Assembly (NCBI RefSeq): GCF_000739065.1
Contig: NZ_CP009149.1
Location: forward strand, 1,311,311-1,375,310
Length of the DNA stretch: 64,000 nt
Direction of reading: 5' to 3'
Origin: Methanocaldococcus bathoardescens
GTDB lineage: Archaea > AGJL01 > Methanococci > Methanococcales > Methanocaldococcaceae
The translations under genes and the position numbers were made by a program. The notes below the pieces were generated by a model. The model saw only the letters and a list, made by a program, of their open reading frames with translations, had not been told where the DNA came from and did not search any database. Positions 54,452 through 63,537 of the stretch are shown piece by piece (the first letter of the stretch is position 1; every line of letters begins with the position of its first letter).

Positions 54452-55393
54452 ATGAAAGTTACAATTATAGGAGCTTCTGGTAGAGTAGGTTCTGCAACAG
54501 CTTTATTATTGGCTAAAGAACCTTTTATGAAAGATTTGGTTTTGATAGGGAGAGAACATTCAATAAATAAATTAGAAGGGTTGAGGAGAGATATTTATGA
54601 CGCCTTAGCAGGAACAAGAAGTGATGCAAACATATATGTTGAGAGCGATGAAAACTTAAAGATTATTGATGAGAGTGATATTGTTATAATAACAAGTGGG
54701 GTCCCAAGAAAAGAAGGAATGAGTAGAATGGATTTAGCAAAAATAAATGCAAAAATTGTTGGCAAGTATGCTAAAAAAATAGCTGAAATATGTGATACAA
54801 AGATATTTGTTATAACAAACCCTGTGGATGTAATGACATATAAAGCTTTGGTGGATTCAAAATTTGAAAGAAATCAGGTTTTTGGTTTGGGAACTCACTT
54901 AGATTCTTTAAGATTTAAGGTAGCTATTGCTAAGTTCTTTGGAGTTCATATTGATGAGGTTAGGACAAGAATTATTGGAGAACATGGAGACAGTATGGTG
55001 CCATTATTGAGTGCTACTTCAATAGGAGGTATTCCAATTGATAAGTTTGAAGAATTTAAGGATTTGCCAATAGATGAAATTATAGAGGATGTTAAAACAA
55101 AGGGGGAACAGATTATTAAATTAAAAGGTGGCTCTGAATTCGGCCCAGCGGCAGCTATTTTAAATGTAGTTAGATGTATTGTAAATAATGAGAAGAGATT
55201 ATTAACATTATCTGCCTATGTAGATGGGGAGTTTGATGGAATTAGGGATTTATGCATTGGAGTTCCAGTAAAGATTGGGAGAGATGGAATAGAAGAGATT
55301 GTATCAATTGAGTTAGATAAGGATGAGTTAATTGCATTTAGAAAATCAGCTGAAATTATTAAGAGATACTGTGAAGAAGTTAAAAATTTATAA
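54452..55393 (+). CDS. mdh: malate dehydrogenase (LDH-like type)
   Basis: The enzyme interconverts malate and oxaloacetate. The 313-residue protein has the Rossmann motif VTIIGASGRVGSATALLLAK at the N terminus, the NVIT-type substrate region FVITNPVDVMTYKAL, the catalytic histidine in RIIGEHGDSMVPLLSATSI (about residue 180), and the substrate-binding arginine in SGVPRKEGMSRMDLAKINA. It is of the lactate/malate superfamily form described for M. jannaschii, which can use NADP(H). ATG 54452 follows GAGGGATACT. Confidence 0.95.
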   Translation: MKVTIIGASGRVGSATALLLAKEPFMKDLVLIGREHSINKLEGLRRDIYDALAGTRSDANIYVESDENLKIIDESDIVIITSGVPRKEGMSRMDLAKINAKIVGKYAKKIAEICDTKIFVITNPVDVMTYKALVDSKFERNQVFGLGTHLDSLRFKVAIAKFFGVHIDEVRTRIIGEHGDSMVPLLSATSIGGIPIDKFEEFKDLPIDEIIEDVKTKGEQIIKLKGGSEFGPAAAILNVVRCIVNNEKRLLTLSAYVDGEFDGIRDLCIGVPVKIGRDGIEEIVSIELDKDELIAFRKSAEIIKRYCEEVKNL

Positions 55394-55405
55394 ATTGGTG
55401 TTAGT

Positions 55406-55840
55406 ATGTGGAAGGCTAATATAGGCAGATTAATGCATGCTTTAAATGCTTTTAAGGGTTCTAAGCCATTGTTTGAAACTGATGAGATGTTGATGGTTAA
55501 AGGAGTTTGTAGAGATGATGAATTTGAAAAATATGAAGACATTAAAAATTATTTAACTGAAAAATTGAAAAAAGAAGGTTTTGAGATAATAGAGGACGTT
55601 GATGAGATAGATAAGTTTGTTAGTAGAATAAATGAGATTTTAAATGAAAATCCTCTCTACCCTGACACTTTTGGTTTTGAAAGAATGAAAGAGAGTTTTG
55701 AAATGATTGGATGTGAGTGTGATTACGTTATAGCCAAAAAAAGAAATATAATGGTTGGAGTTTGTATGTATTTTGATAAAAAATTAAAAAATCCAAAATT
55801 TATTGAGGTTGTTGGTGTTTTATTTACTAATCTTTCCTAA
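55406..55840 (+). CDS. conserved methanogen hypothetical protein (DUF2120-like?)
   Basis: The 144-residue soluble protein begins WKANIGRLMHALNAFKGSKP and contains VKGVCRDDEFEKYEDIKNYL and EMIGCECDYVIAKKRNIMVG. It may belong to the methanogen family DUF2120, but I cannot be sure. Three cysteines (VCRD, CECD) could coordinate metal. GGTGTTAGT precedes the ATG, 12 bases after mdh. The stop overlaps the opposite-strand gene at 55827 by 14 bases. Confidence 0.68.
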   Translation: MWKANIGRLMHALNAFKGSKPLFETDEMLMVKGVCRDDEFEKYEDIKNYLTEKLKKEGFEIIEDVDEIDKFVSRINEILNENPLYPDTFGFERMKESFEMIGCECDYVIAKKRNIMVGVCMYFDKKLKNPKFIEVVGVLFTNLS

Positions 55841-56117
55841 TTTTGCTGTAAATATCTACTTCCATAAAGTCATCTTTAAGGGCGTTTTCTAAAAGTGTGT
55901 TTCTGCTATTCATTATATTTTTAATAATGTCATCAGATGCTTTTGAGGATATATTACCTTTTAAGCTTTTTAGCATTTTAATTTCATTATCTATTTTTTC
56001 CTCTTGAAGTTTTTTGTATGTCTTTATTGCCTGAGTTTTATCTTTGTTTAATATGCAATATATCCCAATTAATCCAGCAGATGTCAATAACAGCATGATA
56101 ATAATAATTTCGCCCAT
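55827..56117 (-). CDS. single-span membrane protein with cytoplasmic helical tail
   Basis: The 96-residue product has one N-terminal membrane helix (IIIIMLLLTSAGLIGIYCIL) without a cleavage site. A charged helical domain (QAIKTYKKLQEEKIDNEIKM, then ASDDIIKNIMNSRNTLLENA) ends KIRKD. I do not recognise the family. The start has no strong ribosome site (GGGTCATATT). It overlaps the preceding plus-strand gene tail-to-tail. Confidence 0.6.
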   Translation of the reverse strand: MGEIIIIMLLLTSAGLIGIYCILNKDKTQAIKTYKKLQEEKIDNEIKMLKSLKGNISSKASDDIIKNIMNSRNTLLENALKDDFMEVDIYSKIRKD

Positions 56118-56236
56118 AATATGACCCGAATTTATGTTATTTAATTGTTTACAATTTTAAGTAATAATACCCAATTATTTTACTGATAATATTAGATTAT
56201 TTAGTTATCATTCTTTTTATTTTTTATTATTTTTAT

Positions 56237-57091
56237 CTACTTAGTCGAAAATGTTAAATCTAAACTCATATCAACACTTTTTACTGAATGTGTTAAAGCA
56301 CCCATTGATATGACATCAACGTTGTATTTTGCATATTCTAAAATATTATCTTCTTTAATTCCGCCACTAACTTCAATTATTGGTCTAAAACCAGTATTTT
56401 TTTCAAAATCATCAATTATCTTTAAAGCTTTTTCAACATCTTTTAGCTTAAAGTTGTCAAGCATTATTATATCAGCCCTCTCTCCTAATGCTTCTTTTAA
56501 CTCCTCTAAGTTGCTAACTTCAACTTCAATCTTTTTTGTAAAGCTAACATTATTCTTAGCTCTTTTTATAGCTTCTTTTATTCCAACTATTGCTATATGA
56601 TTGTCTTTAATCAAAACACAGTCATCTAACCTAAATCTATGTGTATCTCCTCCACCGACATATATGGCATATTTTTGTAAAGGAGATAATAGAGGAAGAG
56701 TTTTTCTTGTGCAGGCAATCCTAACTTTTTTATTCACTTTTCTAACTTTTTTAACTACTCTATTTGTCATTGTGGCTATTCCAGATAGATACATTAGTAA
56801 ATTTAAAGCGGTTCTTTCAAGCATTAATATTGTTCTCGCATCTCCTTCAAGCTCTAATATGTTTCCATAAGCTTCTTCCCCATCATTAAATAATTTCTTG
56901 CATTTTATACCATATTCTTCAAAAAATGCAACAATAAAATCAATACCACAAACAATACATGGTTCTTTAGCTTTAATTACACCTTTAGCTTTTATATCTT
57001 CCGGAATTATAGAATTTGTTGTGATATCTCCAAATCCAACATCATATTCCAAAGATTTTTTTAGTATTTTGAGAGCGTAATCTTTGAGCAT
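56237..57091 (-). CDS. nadC: nicotinate-nucleotide pyrophosphorylase (quinolinate phosphoribosyltransferase)
   Basis: NadC converts quinolinate and PRPP to nicotinate mononucleotide in NAD synthesis. The 284-residue protein has YDVGFGDITTNSIIPED at the N terminus, ALNLLMYLSGIATMTNRVV, RIACTRKTLPLLSPLQKYAI, GGGDTHRFRLDDCVLIKDNH and ADIIMLDNFKLKDVEKA, all conserved. The C terminus has PIIEVSGGIKEDNILEYA. The start is preceded by GAGGGATATTT. Confidence 0.96.
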   Translation of the reverse strand: MLKDYALKILKKSLEYDVGFGDITTNSIIPEDIKAKGVIKAKEPCIVCGIDFIVAFFEEYGIKCKKLFNDGEEAYGNILELEGDARTILMLERTALNLLMYLSGIATMTNRVVKKVRKVNKKVRIACTRKTLPLLSPLQKYAIYVGGGDTHRFRLDDCVLIKDNHIAIVGIKEAIKRAKNNVSFTKKIEVEVSNLEELKEALGERADIIMLDNFKLKDVEKALKIIDDFEKNTGFRPIIEVSGGIKEDNILEYAKYNVDVISMGALTHSVKSVDMSLDLTFSTK

Positions 57092-57228
57092 AAATATCCC
57101 TCGGTTAAAATTTTTTTGGTTATTTTAATTTAATAAACCTTAAATAATAAAAACTTTTGTTAAAAAATATGTGTAATATAAAATTTTAAAAATTTCTAAA
57201 TGCAATTGCTATTTGACTGAGTGATAGA

Positions 57229-57624
57229 ATGCTCAAAACACTACCTCCAACTTTAAGAGAGAAAAAGAGATATATTGCCTTTAAAATATTATATGATGAA
57301 GAGTTAAAAGAGGGAGAGGTCGTTAATTTAATTAGAAAAGCTGTTTTAGAATATTACGGCTCTTGGGGAACATCCAAGGCAAATCCATGGCTTGTTTATT
57401 ATAATTTCCCCTATGGAATTTTGAGATGCCAGAGGGAGAATGTTGATTATGTAAAAAGCTCTTTAATTTTGGTTAGAGAATTTAAAGAGAAGCCAATAAA
57501 TATTATCTGCTTAGGAGTTTCTGGAACAATAAGAAAGGCAAAAATCAAATTTTTAGGAATAAAGAAACCAAAAAGATGGTATATAATTAGAAGAGAAAGG
57601 TTAAGAGCTAAAAAACAAAAATAA
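57229..57624 (+). CDS. rnp2: RNase P protein component 2 (Pop5/Rpp14)
   Basis: Pop5 assists the catalytic domain of RNase P RNA. The 131-residue protein has LREKKRYIAFKILYDEELKE, LVYYNFPYGILRCQRENVDY and GVSGTIRKAKIKFLG, matching the family. GTGATAGA precedes the ATG. With rnp1 at 34807, two RNase P subunits are in this window. Confidence 0.92.
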   Translation: MLKTLPPTLREKKRYIAFKILYDEELKEGEVVNLIRKAVLEYYGSWGTSKANPWLVYYNFPYGILRCQRENVDYVKSSLILVREFKEKPINIICLGVSGTIRKAKIKFLGIKKPKRWYIIRRERLRAKKQK

Positions 57625-57687
57625 ATAATTTTAGTCATACGATTCAAAGTCTTTAACGTATATTATTATAAAATGGTTGGACATTAA

Positions 57688-57746
57688 TTGCCTCTGAAAG
57701 AGGCAACTTAATGGACGTCGGGTATACCAATAGGGCGGAGCCCTAT
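57688..57746. repeat. GC-rich palindromic element before selB
   Basis: Two hairpins lie in the leader of selB: TTGCCTCT/AGAGGCAA with a GAA loop (57688-57706) and ATAGGGC/GCCCTAT with a GGA loop (57730-57746). The segment GGGTATACCAATAGGG...CCCTATGGA is shared with the element at 19769-19802 (other orientation), where only the loop and stem length differ. The second hairpin ends directly before the GGAGGTGG ribosome site of selB, so it could affect translation. Confidence 0.6.
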
Positions 57747-57760
57747 GGAGGTGGAGTTTT

Positions 57761-59158
57761 ATGGAAATGAAAAATGTAAATGTTGGATTGTTTGGGCATA
57801 TTGACCATGGAAAAACACAATTAGCAAAACAGCTAACAGAGATTGTCTCAACATCTGCATTAGATAAACCAAAAGAATCTCAAAAAAGAGGAATAACTAT
57901 TGATTTAGGATTCTCTTCTTTCACATTAGATAGATATAGAATTACCTTAGTTGATGCCCCAGGACATTCTGAGTTGATAAGAACAGCTATCGGAGCAGGA
58001 AATATTATAGATGCTGCTTTATTGGTTGTAGATGCTAAAGAAGGGCCAAAAACACAAACAGGAGAACATCTATTAGTTTTAGATTTATTAAACATCCCTA
58101 CGATTGTTGTTATAAATAAGATAGATATTGCAAATGATGAAGAGATTAAAAGAACTGAAACATTTATGAAGCAAATATTGAACTCAACAATGAATTTAAA
58201 GAACTCTAAGATTATTAAAATCTCAGCAAAAACTGGAGAGGGAATAGAGGAATTAAAGAAAGAGCTTAAAAATTTATTGGACAGCTTAAATATTGAGAGA
58301 GAGATAAACAGCTATTTAAAAATGCCTATTGACCATGCATTTAAAATAAAAGGAGTTGGAACTGTTATAACAGGAACAATTCATAAAGGGAAGGTAGAGG
58401 TTGGAGATACTTTAAGGATTCTACCTATAAACCATGAGGTTAAGGTTAAAAGCATACAGTGCTTTAAACAGGATGTTGAGAAAGCTTATGCTGGAGATAG
58501 AGTAGGGATATCTTTAATTGGAGTAGAGCCAGATAGTTTGTTTAGAGGATGTATATTAACTTCAGAAGATACAAAATTAAAGGTTGTAGATAAGTTTATA
58601 GCAAAGATAAAGATTCTTGAATTGTTCAAATATAACTTAGCCCCAAAAATGAAGGTTCATATAAATATAGGGCTTTTAACAGTTCCAGCTACGATAATTC
58701 CATATAAAATAGAGAAGGTTAATGATAAAGAAGAACCAATAGTATTAGAAGAAATTAAAGGTGGGGATTCTTGCTACTGTATCTTTAAATTAGAGGAAAA
58801 AGTTGTTGTTGATGAAGGAGATAAAGTTTTGATAATGAGATTAGACCTACCACCAACAACATTAAGAATTTGTGGTTTTGGGGAAGTTATTGGCTTTGAA
58901 GATGTGGAAGTTAAAAAGATAGTTGTAAAAGAAGGAAAAGTGGTTAAGAAAAAAGATAAAATTTATATTGAAGGATTAGCTTCTTCTAAATCATCTGGAG
59001 AAAAACTTATTGGAGAAAAAGTTTATGTTCCAGATAAAAATGTGTGGGGAATTATAAGAAAGACGTTTGGGACTAAAGGCTTTTTGATTGTTGAATTTAA
59101 CGGAGAGGTTAGTGGGGGAGAAAGAGCTATATTAAAAAGAGTTAGAAAATGGGGATAA
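57761..59158 (+). CDS. selB: selenocysteine-specific elongation factor
   Basis: SelB delivers selenocysteyl-tRNA to UGA codons. The 465-residue GTPase has the P-loop GHIDHGKT (residues 12-19), KRGITIDLGFSSF (switch I with the ITIDLG form typical of SelB rather than EF-Tu), VDAPGHSELIRTAIGAG (switch II) and VVINKIDIANDEE. Three beta-barrel domains follow, with FKIKGVGTVITGTIHKGKVE marking domain II. The short C-terminal domain differs from the bacterial winged helices, as expected in archaea. GGAGGTGGAG precedes the ATG. A SECIS element in this same window (63538-63572) fits its role. Confidence 0.95.
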   Translation: MEMKNVNVGLFGHIDHGKTQLAKQLTEIVSTSALDKPKESQKRGITIDLGFSSFTLDRYRITLVDAPGHSELIRTAIGAGNIIDAALLVVDAKEGPKTQTGEHLLVLDLLNIPTIVVINKIDIANDEEIKRTETFMKQILNSTMNLKNSKIIKISAKTGEGIEELKKELKNLLDSLNIEREINSYLKMPIDHAFKIKGVGTVITGTIHKGKVEVGDTLRILPINHEVKVKSIQCFKQDVEKAYAGDRVGISLIGVEPDSLFRGCILTSEDTKLKVVDKFIAKIKILELFKYNLAPKMKVHINIGLLTVPATIIPYKIEKVNDKEEPIVLEEIKGGDSCYCIFKLEEKVVVDEGDKVLIMRLDLPPTTLRICGFGEVIGFEDVEVKKIVVKEGKVVKKKDKIYIEGLASSKSSGEKLIGEKVYVPDKNVWGIIRKTFGTKGFLIVEFNGEVSGGERAILKRVRKWG

Positions 59159-59244
59159 CAAACCGTATCTTTTATATACTCAAGACAACAAAATAGATTT
59201 TACCGTTAAATTTATCTTAACTTCCAAATGTCCTGGTGAGAACT

Positions 59245-59658
59245 GTGTATGTAGTTGATTTGCCATACAAAAAATTAGGTGTAGAGTGTGATGGAAAAAC
59301 AGTGATTTTTAAAATGAAATCTAAGGATGTTGAGGAAAGTATAAAAATGAATTTTGAATCAGCCGCTTTATTAAAAATTTTAATGGAACAGAGTGCATTA
59401 GTGGCAGAGAAAATAAACAAGGACTTTAAAAAAGATAACATTAAAGTTTATCACATTCATGATATTGGAACAGTTTTTGGTATTGATGGGAGAGTTTCAA
59501 TTGGTGTTTTACCGGCTGATGAAAATAGGGTAGCTTCAATTCTCGTTGGATTTCATAAAGATGATAAACATATATCAGTTGTAGTAAAACCAAAAAAAAT
59601 TGCATTGTTGAGCATTATTATAACAAAAATTATAAGTGAAAACTTAAAATTGGATTAA
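59245..59658 (+). CDS. conserved hypothetical protein, 137 aa
   Basis: I do not recognise this alpha/beta protein. It begins [20 protein letters not shown] and contains [40 protein letters not shown] and [21 protein letters not shown] chose GTG 59245 because GGTGAG lies four bases upstream. It follows selB by 86 bases and overlaps the 3' end of hjc by 15 bases. Confidence 0.68.
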   Translation: MYVVDLPYKKLGVECDGKTVIFKMKSKDVEESIKMNFESAALLKILMEQSALVAEKINKDFKKDNIKVYHIHDIGTVFGIDGRVSIGVLPADENRVASILVGFHKDDKHISVVVKPKKIALLSIIITKIISENLKLD

Positions 59659-60057
59659 ATTATAATTGTCTATTTTTAATTGTTTTCCTCTACCAACAAC
59701 TTCATAAAAATCAACGGCAATAATTTTTATTTTCTCATCAATCACATAGTTTTTTCCATTAGTTGATAAAAGATAAGGATTTATAAATAACATCTCTCCG
59801 TTAAACTTTACCGCCAAATAAGGCTTTCCTCCAAATGTTTTAGAGAAGTTGATGAGTTTTTCTACATCTTCTCTGTTTATATAAAATTTGCTTTTTGAAG
59901 ATGATTTACACTCAAATATTAAAATCTCTCCATTTCTTCCAGCTATTAAATCAACCCCTTTACTACCTGCACTTCTAATTACCGCAAATCCTTCCTTTTC
60001 TAAAAGTTTTTTTAATTCTCTCTCAAAAGTGCTTCCTTTCCTATATTTATGTCTCAT
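59644..60057 (-). CDS. hjc: Holliday junction resolvase Hjc
   Basis: Hjc cuts four-way DNA junctions during recombination. The 137-residue protein has the archaeal resolvase/nuclease motifs in order: [17 protein letters not shown] (glutamate), [20 protein letters not shown] (aspartate) and [13 protein letters not shown] (ExK). The length and the absence of other domains fit. The start overlaps the previous gene by 11 bases. Confidence 0.95.
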   Translation of the reverse strand: MRHKYRKGSTFERELKKLLEKEGFAVIRSAGSKGVDLIAGRNGEILIFECKSSSKSKFYINREDVEKLINFSKTFGGKPYLAVKFNGEMLFINPYLLSTNGKNYVIDEKIKIIAVDFYEVVGRGKQLKIDNYNLIQF

Positions 60058-60514
60058 TTTTGCTCCCTAATACTTTTTCAATGATATTTTTAAACTCTTC
60101 TACCGATATTTTTTTCTCTTTTTCTATCAATTCATTTTCTTTAGCTAAAACTTCTTCCATTGGCTTTAACCCTTCTTTTTCAAGTTTATCTAATGCTAAA
60201 CCAATTTTATCTAAAACCGCTTGCTCAGCCTCTAATTGATGGAAACCCTCTCTTGGCCCCCCTCCTCTAAATGCTCTACATCTTCTTTTATCCCAAATAG
60301 GGTAGCCCCTATCTTTACAAAATATTCTATTCTTTTCATAATTTCTAATTTCTTGAGCTAATTTATCTACCAACTCTTCTTCTCCTTCAATATATGCCCC
60401 AAAACATGTCTCTTTTACAATAATTGGTAGATTTAATGAGTTTAAATACCTCACTAATTTACCTGGGGTTGTTAAGGCATTTTCAGCTAAGACTATGACT
60501 TTTGTTTTTTTCAT
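60047..60514 (-). CDS. methanogen-specific protein, possibly methanogenesis marker 6
   Basis: The 155-residue protein begins KKTKVIVLAENALTTPGKLV and has KETCFGAYIEGEEELVDKLA, CKDRGYPIWDKRRCRAFRGG and GGPREGFHQLEAEQAVLDKI. These look like the methanogenesis marker 6 family (DUF2102-type), but the match is from memory. The three cysteines (ETCFG, FCKD, RRCRA) may be functional. The helical tail is charged. It is the first gene of a two-gene unit with hjc. Confidence 0.65.
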   Translation of the reverse strand: MKKTKVIVLAENALTTPGKLVRYLNSLNLPIIVKETCFGAYIEGEEELVDKLAQEIRNYEKNRIFCKDRGYPIWDKRRCRAFRGGGPREGFHQLEAEQAVLDKIGLALDKLEKEGLKPMEEVLAKENELIEKEKKISVEEFKNIIEKVLGSKNET

Positions 60515-60676
60515 TATTTCACCATATTTTAATATTAATTTAAAATTTTCTTTTTATATTTTATAAATGTTGTCATTCAATTAAACACCAACCAAAGCTC
60601 TAAAAAAGAAAAAATTGGGTTAAATTATTTTTGATATAAAAATAGCAAAAAAGAATAAATAAAATTTAGCTTAGAA

Positions 60677-61951
60677 TTATAAATCTCTTGGGTCTACAAG
60701 TTCTCCTTTAACAGCACATGCAGCAGCTGTTATTGGTGATGCTAAGTAAATCTCTGCTTCCAATGAACCTTGTCTACCTCTAAAGTTTCTGTTTGATGTT
60801 GAAACACAAACTTCTCCAGGACCTAAAACTCCATATAATGAACCCATACATGCAGAGCATGAAGGATTAGTGACAACACATCCATACTTTAAGAATTTCT
60901 CAATTATTCCTTCTTTTAATGCCTTTAAATATTCTTCTCTTGAAGCTGGGGTAACTACAACTCTAACTCCTTTAGCAATTCCTCCATGCTTTTCAATGAT
61001 TTCAATAGCCATTCTTAAATCTTCTAATCTTCCGTTTGTACAGCTTCCTATGAATACTTGGTCTATTGGTTTTCCTGCAACTTCTCTTGCCTGCTTAACA
61101 TTATCTACGTTGTGTGGGCATGCAAAGACTGGCTCTATCTTATCTGCTTCAATCTCATAAACCTCTGCAAATTCTGCATCTTCATCTCCTTTTATTACTT
61201 CAAATGGTCTTTCAGTTCCATGCTTCTTCATAGCTTCTTTTACATACTGTATTGTTTTTTCATCTGGCTCTATAATTCCTGTCTTTCCACCCATCTCTAT
61301 AGCCATGTTTGTCATGGTCATTCTTGAGGCAATACTCATTTTTTTAACTGTTTCTCCTCCAAACTGACATGCTTTGTAAGTGGCTCCATCAACACCAACT
61401 TCTCCTATAATACTTAAAATTACATCCTTTGAAGTAACGTAAGGTTTTAATTCACCAGTAATGTTGAAGTATATTGTTTCAGGAACTTTAAACCATAATT
61501 TGCCTGTTGCAAATACGTGAGCCATGTCTGTTGAACCAATTCCTGTAGCAAATGCTCCTAAAGCTCCGTGTGTGCATGTATGGCTGTCAGCACCAACAAC
61601 AACTTCTCCAGGAGCTATATGTCCTTTCTCAGGCAATACTTGATGACAAACTCCTTCTCTAATATCGTAGAAGTATTTAATGCCCTGTTCTTTAACAAAT
61701 TTTCTCATTAATATATGGTTTTCAGCTGCTTTTATGCTATCAGCAGGAACTTGGTGGTCAAATAAGATAACAATTTTCTCTGGGTCCCAAACTTTCTCAA
61801 TTCCATATTCTTTTAATGTATTAACTGTTAAAGGCCCTGTAATGTCATGAACCATTGCTACATCTATATTTGCCATTACAATATCTCCTGGGCTAACCTC
61901 TTTCTTTCCAGAAGCTTTTGCCAATATCTTTTCAACAATTGTCATTCCCAT
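60677..61951 (-). CDS. leuC: 3-isopropylmalate dehydratase large subunit (aconitase family)
   Basis: LeuC with a small subunit isomerises isopropylmalate in leucine synthesis. The 424-residue protein has the [4Fe-4S] cysteines in [13 protein letters not shown] and [33 protein letters not shown] and [20 protein letters not shown] are diagnostic of the LeuC/homoaconitase group. Methanogens carry a paralogue acting in coenzyme B synthesis (homoaconitase), and the substrate cannot be told with certainty. GGTGAAAGT precedes the ATG. No small-subunit gene is adjacent. Confidence 0.9.
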   Translation of the reverse strand: MGMTIVEKILAKASGKKEVSPGDIVMANIDVAMVHDITGPLTVNTLKEYGIEKVWDPEKIVILFDHQVPADSIKAAENHILMRKFVKEQGIKYFYDIREGVCHQVLPEKGHIAPGEVVVGADSHTCTHGALGAFATGIGSTDMAHVFATGKLWFKVPETIYFNITGELKPYVTSKDVILSIIGEVGVDGATYKACQFGGETVKKMSIASRMTMTNMAIEMGGKTGIIEPDEKTIQYVKEAMKKHGTERPFEVIKGDEDAEFAEVYEIEADKIEPVFACPHNVDNVKQAREVAGKPIDQVFIGSCTNGRLEDLRMAIEIIEKHGGIAKGVRVVVTPASREEYLKALKEGIIEKFLKYGCVVTNPSCSACMGSLYGVLGPGEVCVSTSNRNFRGRQGSLEAEIYLASPITAAACAVKGELVDPRDL

Positions 61952-62028
61952 ACTTTCACCTTATCAATTAATTGATAAATGTTTAAGAATGATGGTGCAA
62001 TTATATTTATAATAGTCATATAAAAAAC

Positions 62029-62198
62029 TTAATAGGACTTTCGCACTTTATATATTAACTTTGGAACTTGGATGCTAAAGGTATCATTAACAGGTTGAAT
62101 GCACTTCAAATATTTATTAAGGCAATTTTGAAGCCATCGGCTTCAATTAACCTGTTAATTTTCCTTATAAATATTTATTCCTGCGAAAGTCCTATTAA
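62029..62198. repeat. 170-bp MITE-like element with 17-bp terminal inverted repeats
   Basis: TTAATAGGACTTTCGCA (62029-62045) and TGCGAAAGTCCTATTAA (62182-62198) are perfect inverted repeats. The outer TTAA could be a target duplication. Inside are ATTAACAGGTT (62087-62097) with its complement AACCTGTTAAT, and a hairpin GAAGCC/GGCTTC. A further pair, AAATATTTATTAAGG with CCTTATAAATATTT, crosses the first pair, so the two helices are alternatives. There is no reading frame. It resembles a non-autonomous transposable element whose parent is not in this window. Confidence 0.65.
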
Positions 62199-62200
62199 TC

Positions 62201-62276
62201 AAAATAGTCCTCGATGATGAGTAGCAAAAACTGAAAATGTGATGAGCCCTTTGGGGTATCTGAGAGGAACTATTTT
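62201..62276 (+). ncRNA. C/D box small guide RNA (2'-O-methylation)
   Basis: All four boxes are present in the right order: C ATGATGA (62214-62220), D' CTGA (62231-62234), C' GTGATGA (62239-62245) and D CTGA (62260-62263). The guides are GTAGCAAAAA (62221-62230) and GCCCTTTGGGGTAT (62246-62259). The ends pair: AAAATAGTCCTC with GAGGAACTATTTT, leaving one bulged A. Size and spacing match archaeal sRNAs. The D guide should direct methylation of the C at the fifth position of a target ATACCCCAAAGGGC. The gene lies between two minus-strand genes. Confidence 0.85.
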
Positions 62277-62313
62277 TTATAAAATAGGTTTATAATTGTT
62301 TTATATCAATATT

Positions 62314-63444
62314 TTAATCAAGCATCCAAATATCTATGATATCTCCTTCGTTCTTTTCTAATTCATTTTCTTTTATTATAGCTAATCCATCAGCATCCAA
62401 TATTGAAGTTAATATATTGGAGCCTTTAAATGTTGGATAAGCAATTCCATTTTTTAATTTCACAGGCCTTAAATATAAAAAATCTGGCTCTGAAATTATT
62501 TTTTCAGATAATTTTGCTTTAATAATCTTTCTTCTATATGGTTTATGTGTCATTTTCATTAAAAAAGGAAGTAAAAATACATAGCTACAAACTAAACATG
62601 AAACTACATTCCCAGGCATACAGAAAATTGGCTTTTTGTCTATTTTTCCAAATAGCATAGGCATTCCTGGTCTCATTTTAACTTTATGGAATAAAATTTC
62701 TCCTAAATCTTTTACAACCTTTGGAAGAAAATCTTTCTCTCCAACAGAAACTCCACCAGAAGTTACAACAACATCACATTTTTCTGACGCTTCAATTATT
62801 TTCTCTTTTATTTCATTAAAGTCATCCTTCACAATCCCTAAAAATATTGGCTTACAACCTGCTTTTTTTACAATGGACGAGATTGTTTTTGAATTTATAT
62901 CTTTAGTCATCTTAAATAATTCATTACCAGTTGATATAATCCCAATTTTTGGAATTTTATAAACTTTCACTTCTTCAATTCCTAAGCCAGCTAAAACACC
63001 AATATTTCTCTCATTTATTAAAGTTCCCTTTTTTAAAATTCTCTCTCCTTTCTTTATATCACAACCTTTTCTTGAAATCTCTTCAATTCTATCAAAGCTT
63101 ATAACAACCGCTTTATTTCCAACTCTTACTGTGTTTTCAATGGGAATAACATACTTTGTATTTTTTGGAACTTTTCCACCAGTAGCAACTAAAACACACT
63201 CATTTCCATTTATCTCTAAATCCTTATCATCTCCAGCAAAGACCTGTTCAATTAAAACATACTCATCTAAAATCTCTGCAACTGCATAACCATCAATATC
63301 GCTTCTATCAAATCTTGGAATATCTATATCACTTACTATATCTTCCGCCAAAACTCTTCCATAGGCATCTTCTATTTTAACATATTCAGTTTTGTTAAAA
63401 TGAAATTTGCTTAAAATTTTCTCGGCTTCTTTAACTGAAATCAT
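62314..63444 (-). CDS. moeA: molybdopterin molybdenumtransferase
   Basis: MoeA inserts molybdate or tungstate into molybdopterin. The 376-residue protein begins with the MoeA N-terminal domains (AEKILSKFHF, RFDRSDIDGYAVAEI) and has ISTGNELFKM, VTSGGVSVGEKDFLPKVV, MRPGMPMLFGKIDKKP and CMPGNVVSCLVC in the molybdopterin-binding domain. A C-terminal domain ends DIIDIWMLD. It lies downstream of fwdB, whose product uses a Mo/W-pterin cofactor; this is a sensible pairing, though the 167-base gap with a SECIS element lies between. Confidence 0.95.
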   Translation of the reverse strand: MISVKEAEKILSKFHFNKTEYVKIEDAYGRVLAEDIVSDIDIPRFDRSDIDGYAVAEILDEYVLIEQVFAGDDKDLEINGNECVLVATGGKVPKNTKYVIPIENTVRVGNKAVVISFDRIEEISRKGCDIKKGERILKKGTLINERNIGVLAGLGIEEVKVYKIPKIGIISTGNELFKMTKDINSKTISSIVKKAGCKPIFLGIVKDDFNEIKEKIIEASEKCDVVVTSGGVSVGEKDFLPKVVKDLGEILFHKVKMRPGMPMLFGKIDKKPIFCMPGNVVSCLVCSYVFLLPFLMKMTHKPYRRKIIKAKLSEKIISEPDFLYLRPVKLKNGIAYPTFKGSNILTSILDADGLAIIKENELEKNEGDIIDIWMLD

Positions 63445-63537
63445 AACATCACCGTAATTATATTAGGTTAATTTTTGTCTAATAAATTAATTAAAATTAG
63501 TTACTAAATATTGTAAAAAAAATAAATAATAAAAGCT

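Noticed and set aside
57761-59158. selB as EF-1 alpha or aIF2 gamma
   Set aside because: Overall length, the ITIDLGFSS switch region and the short archaeal C-terminal domain fit SelB better than the other translational GTPases.
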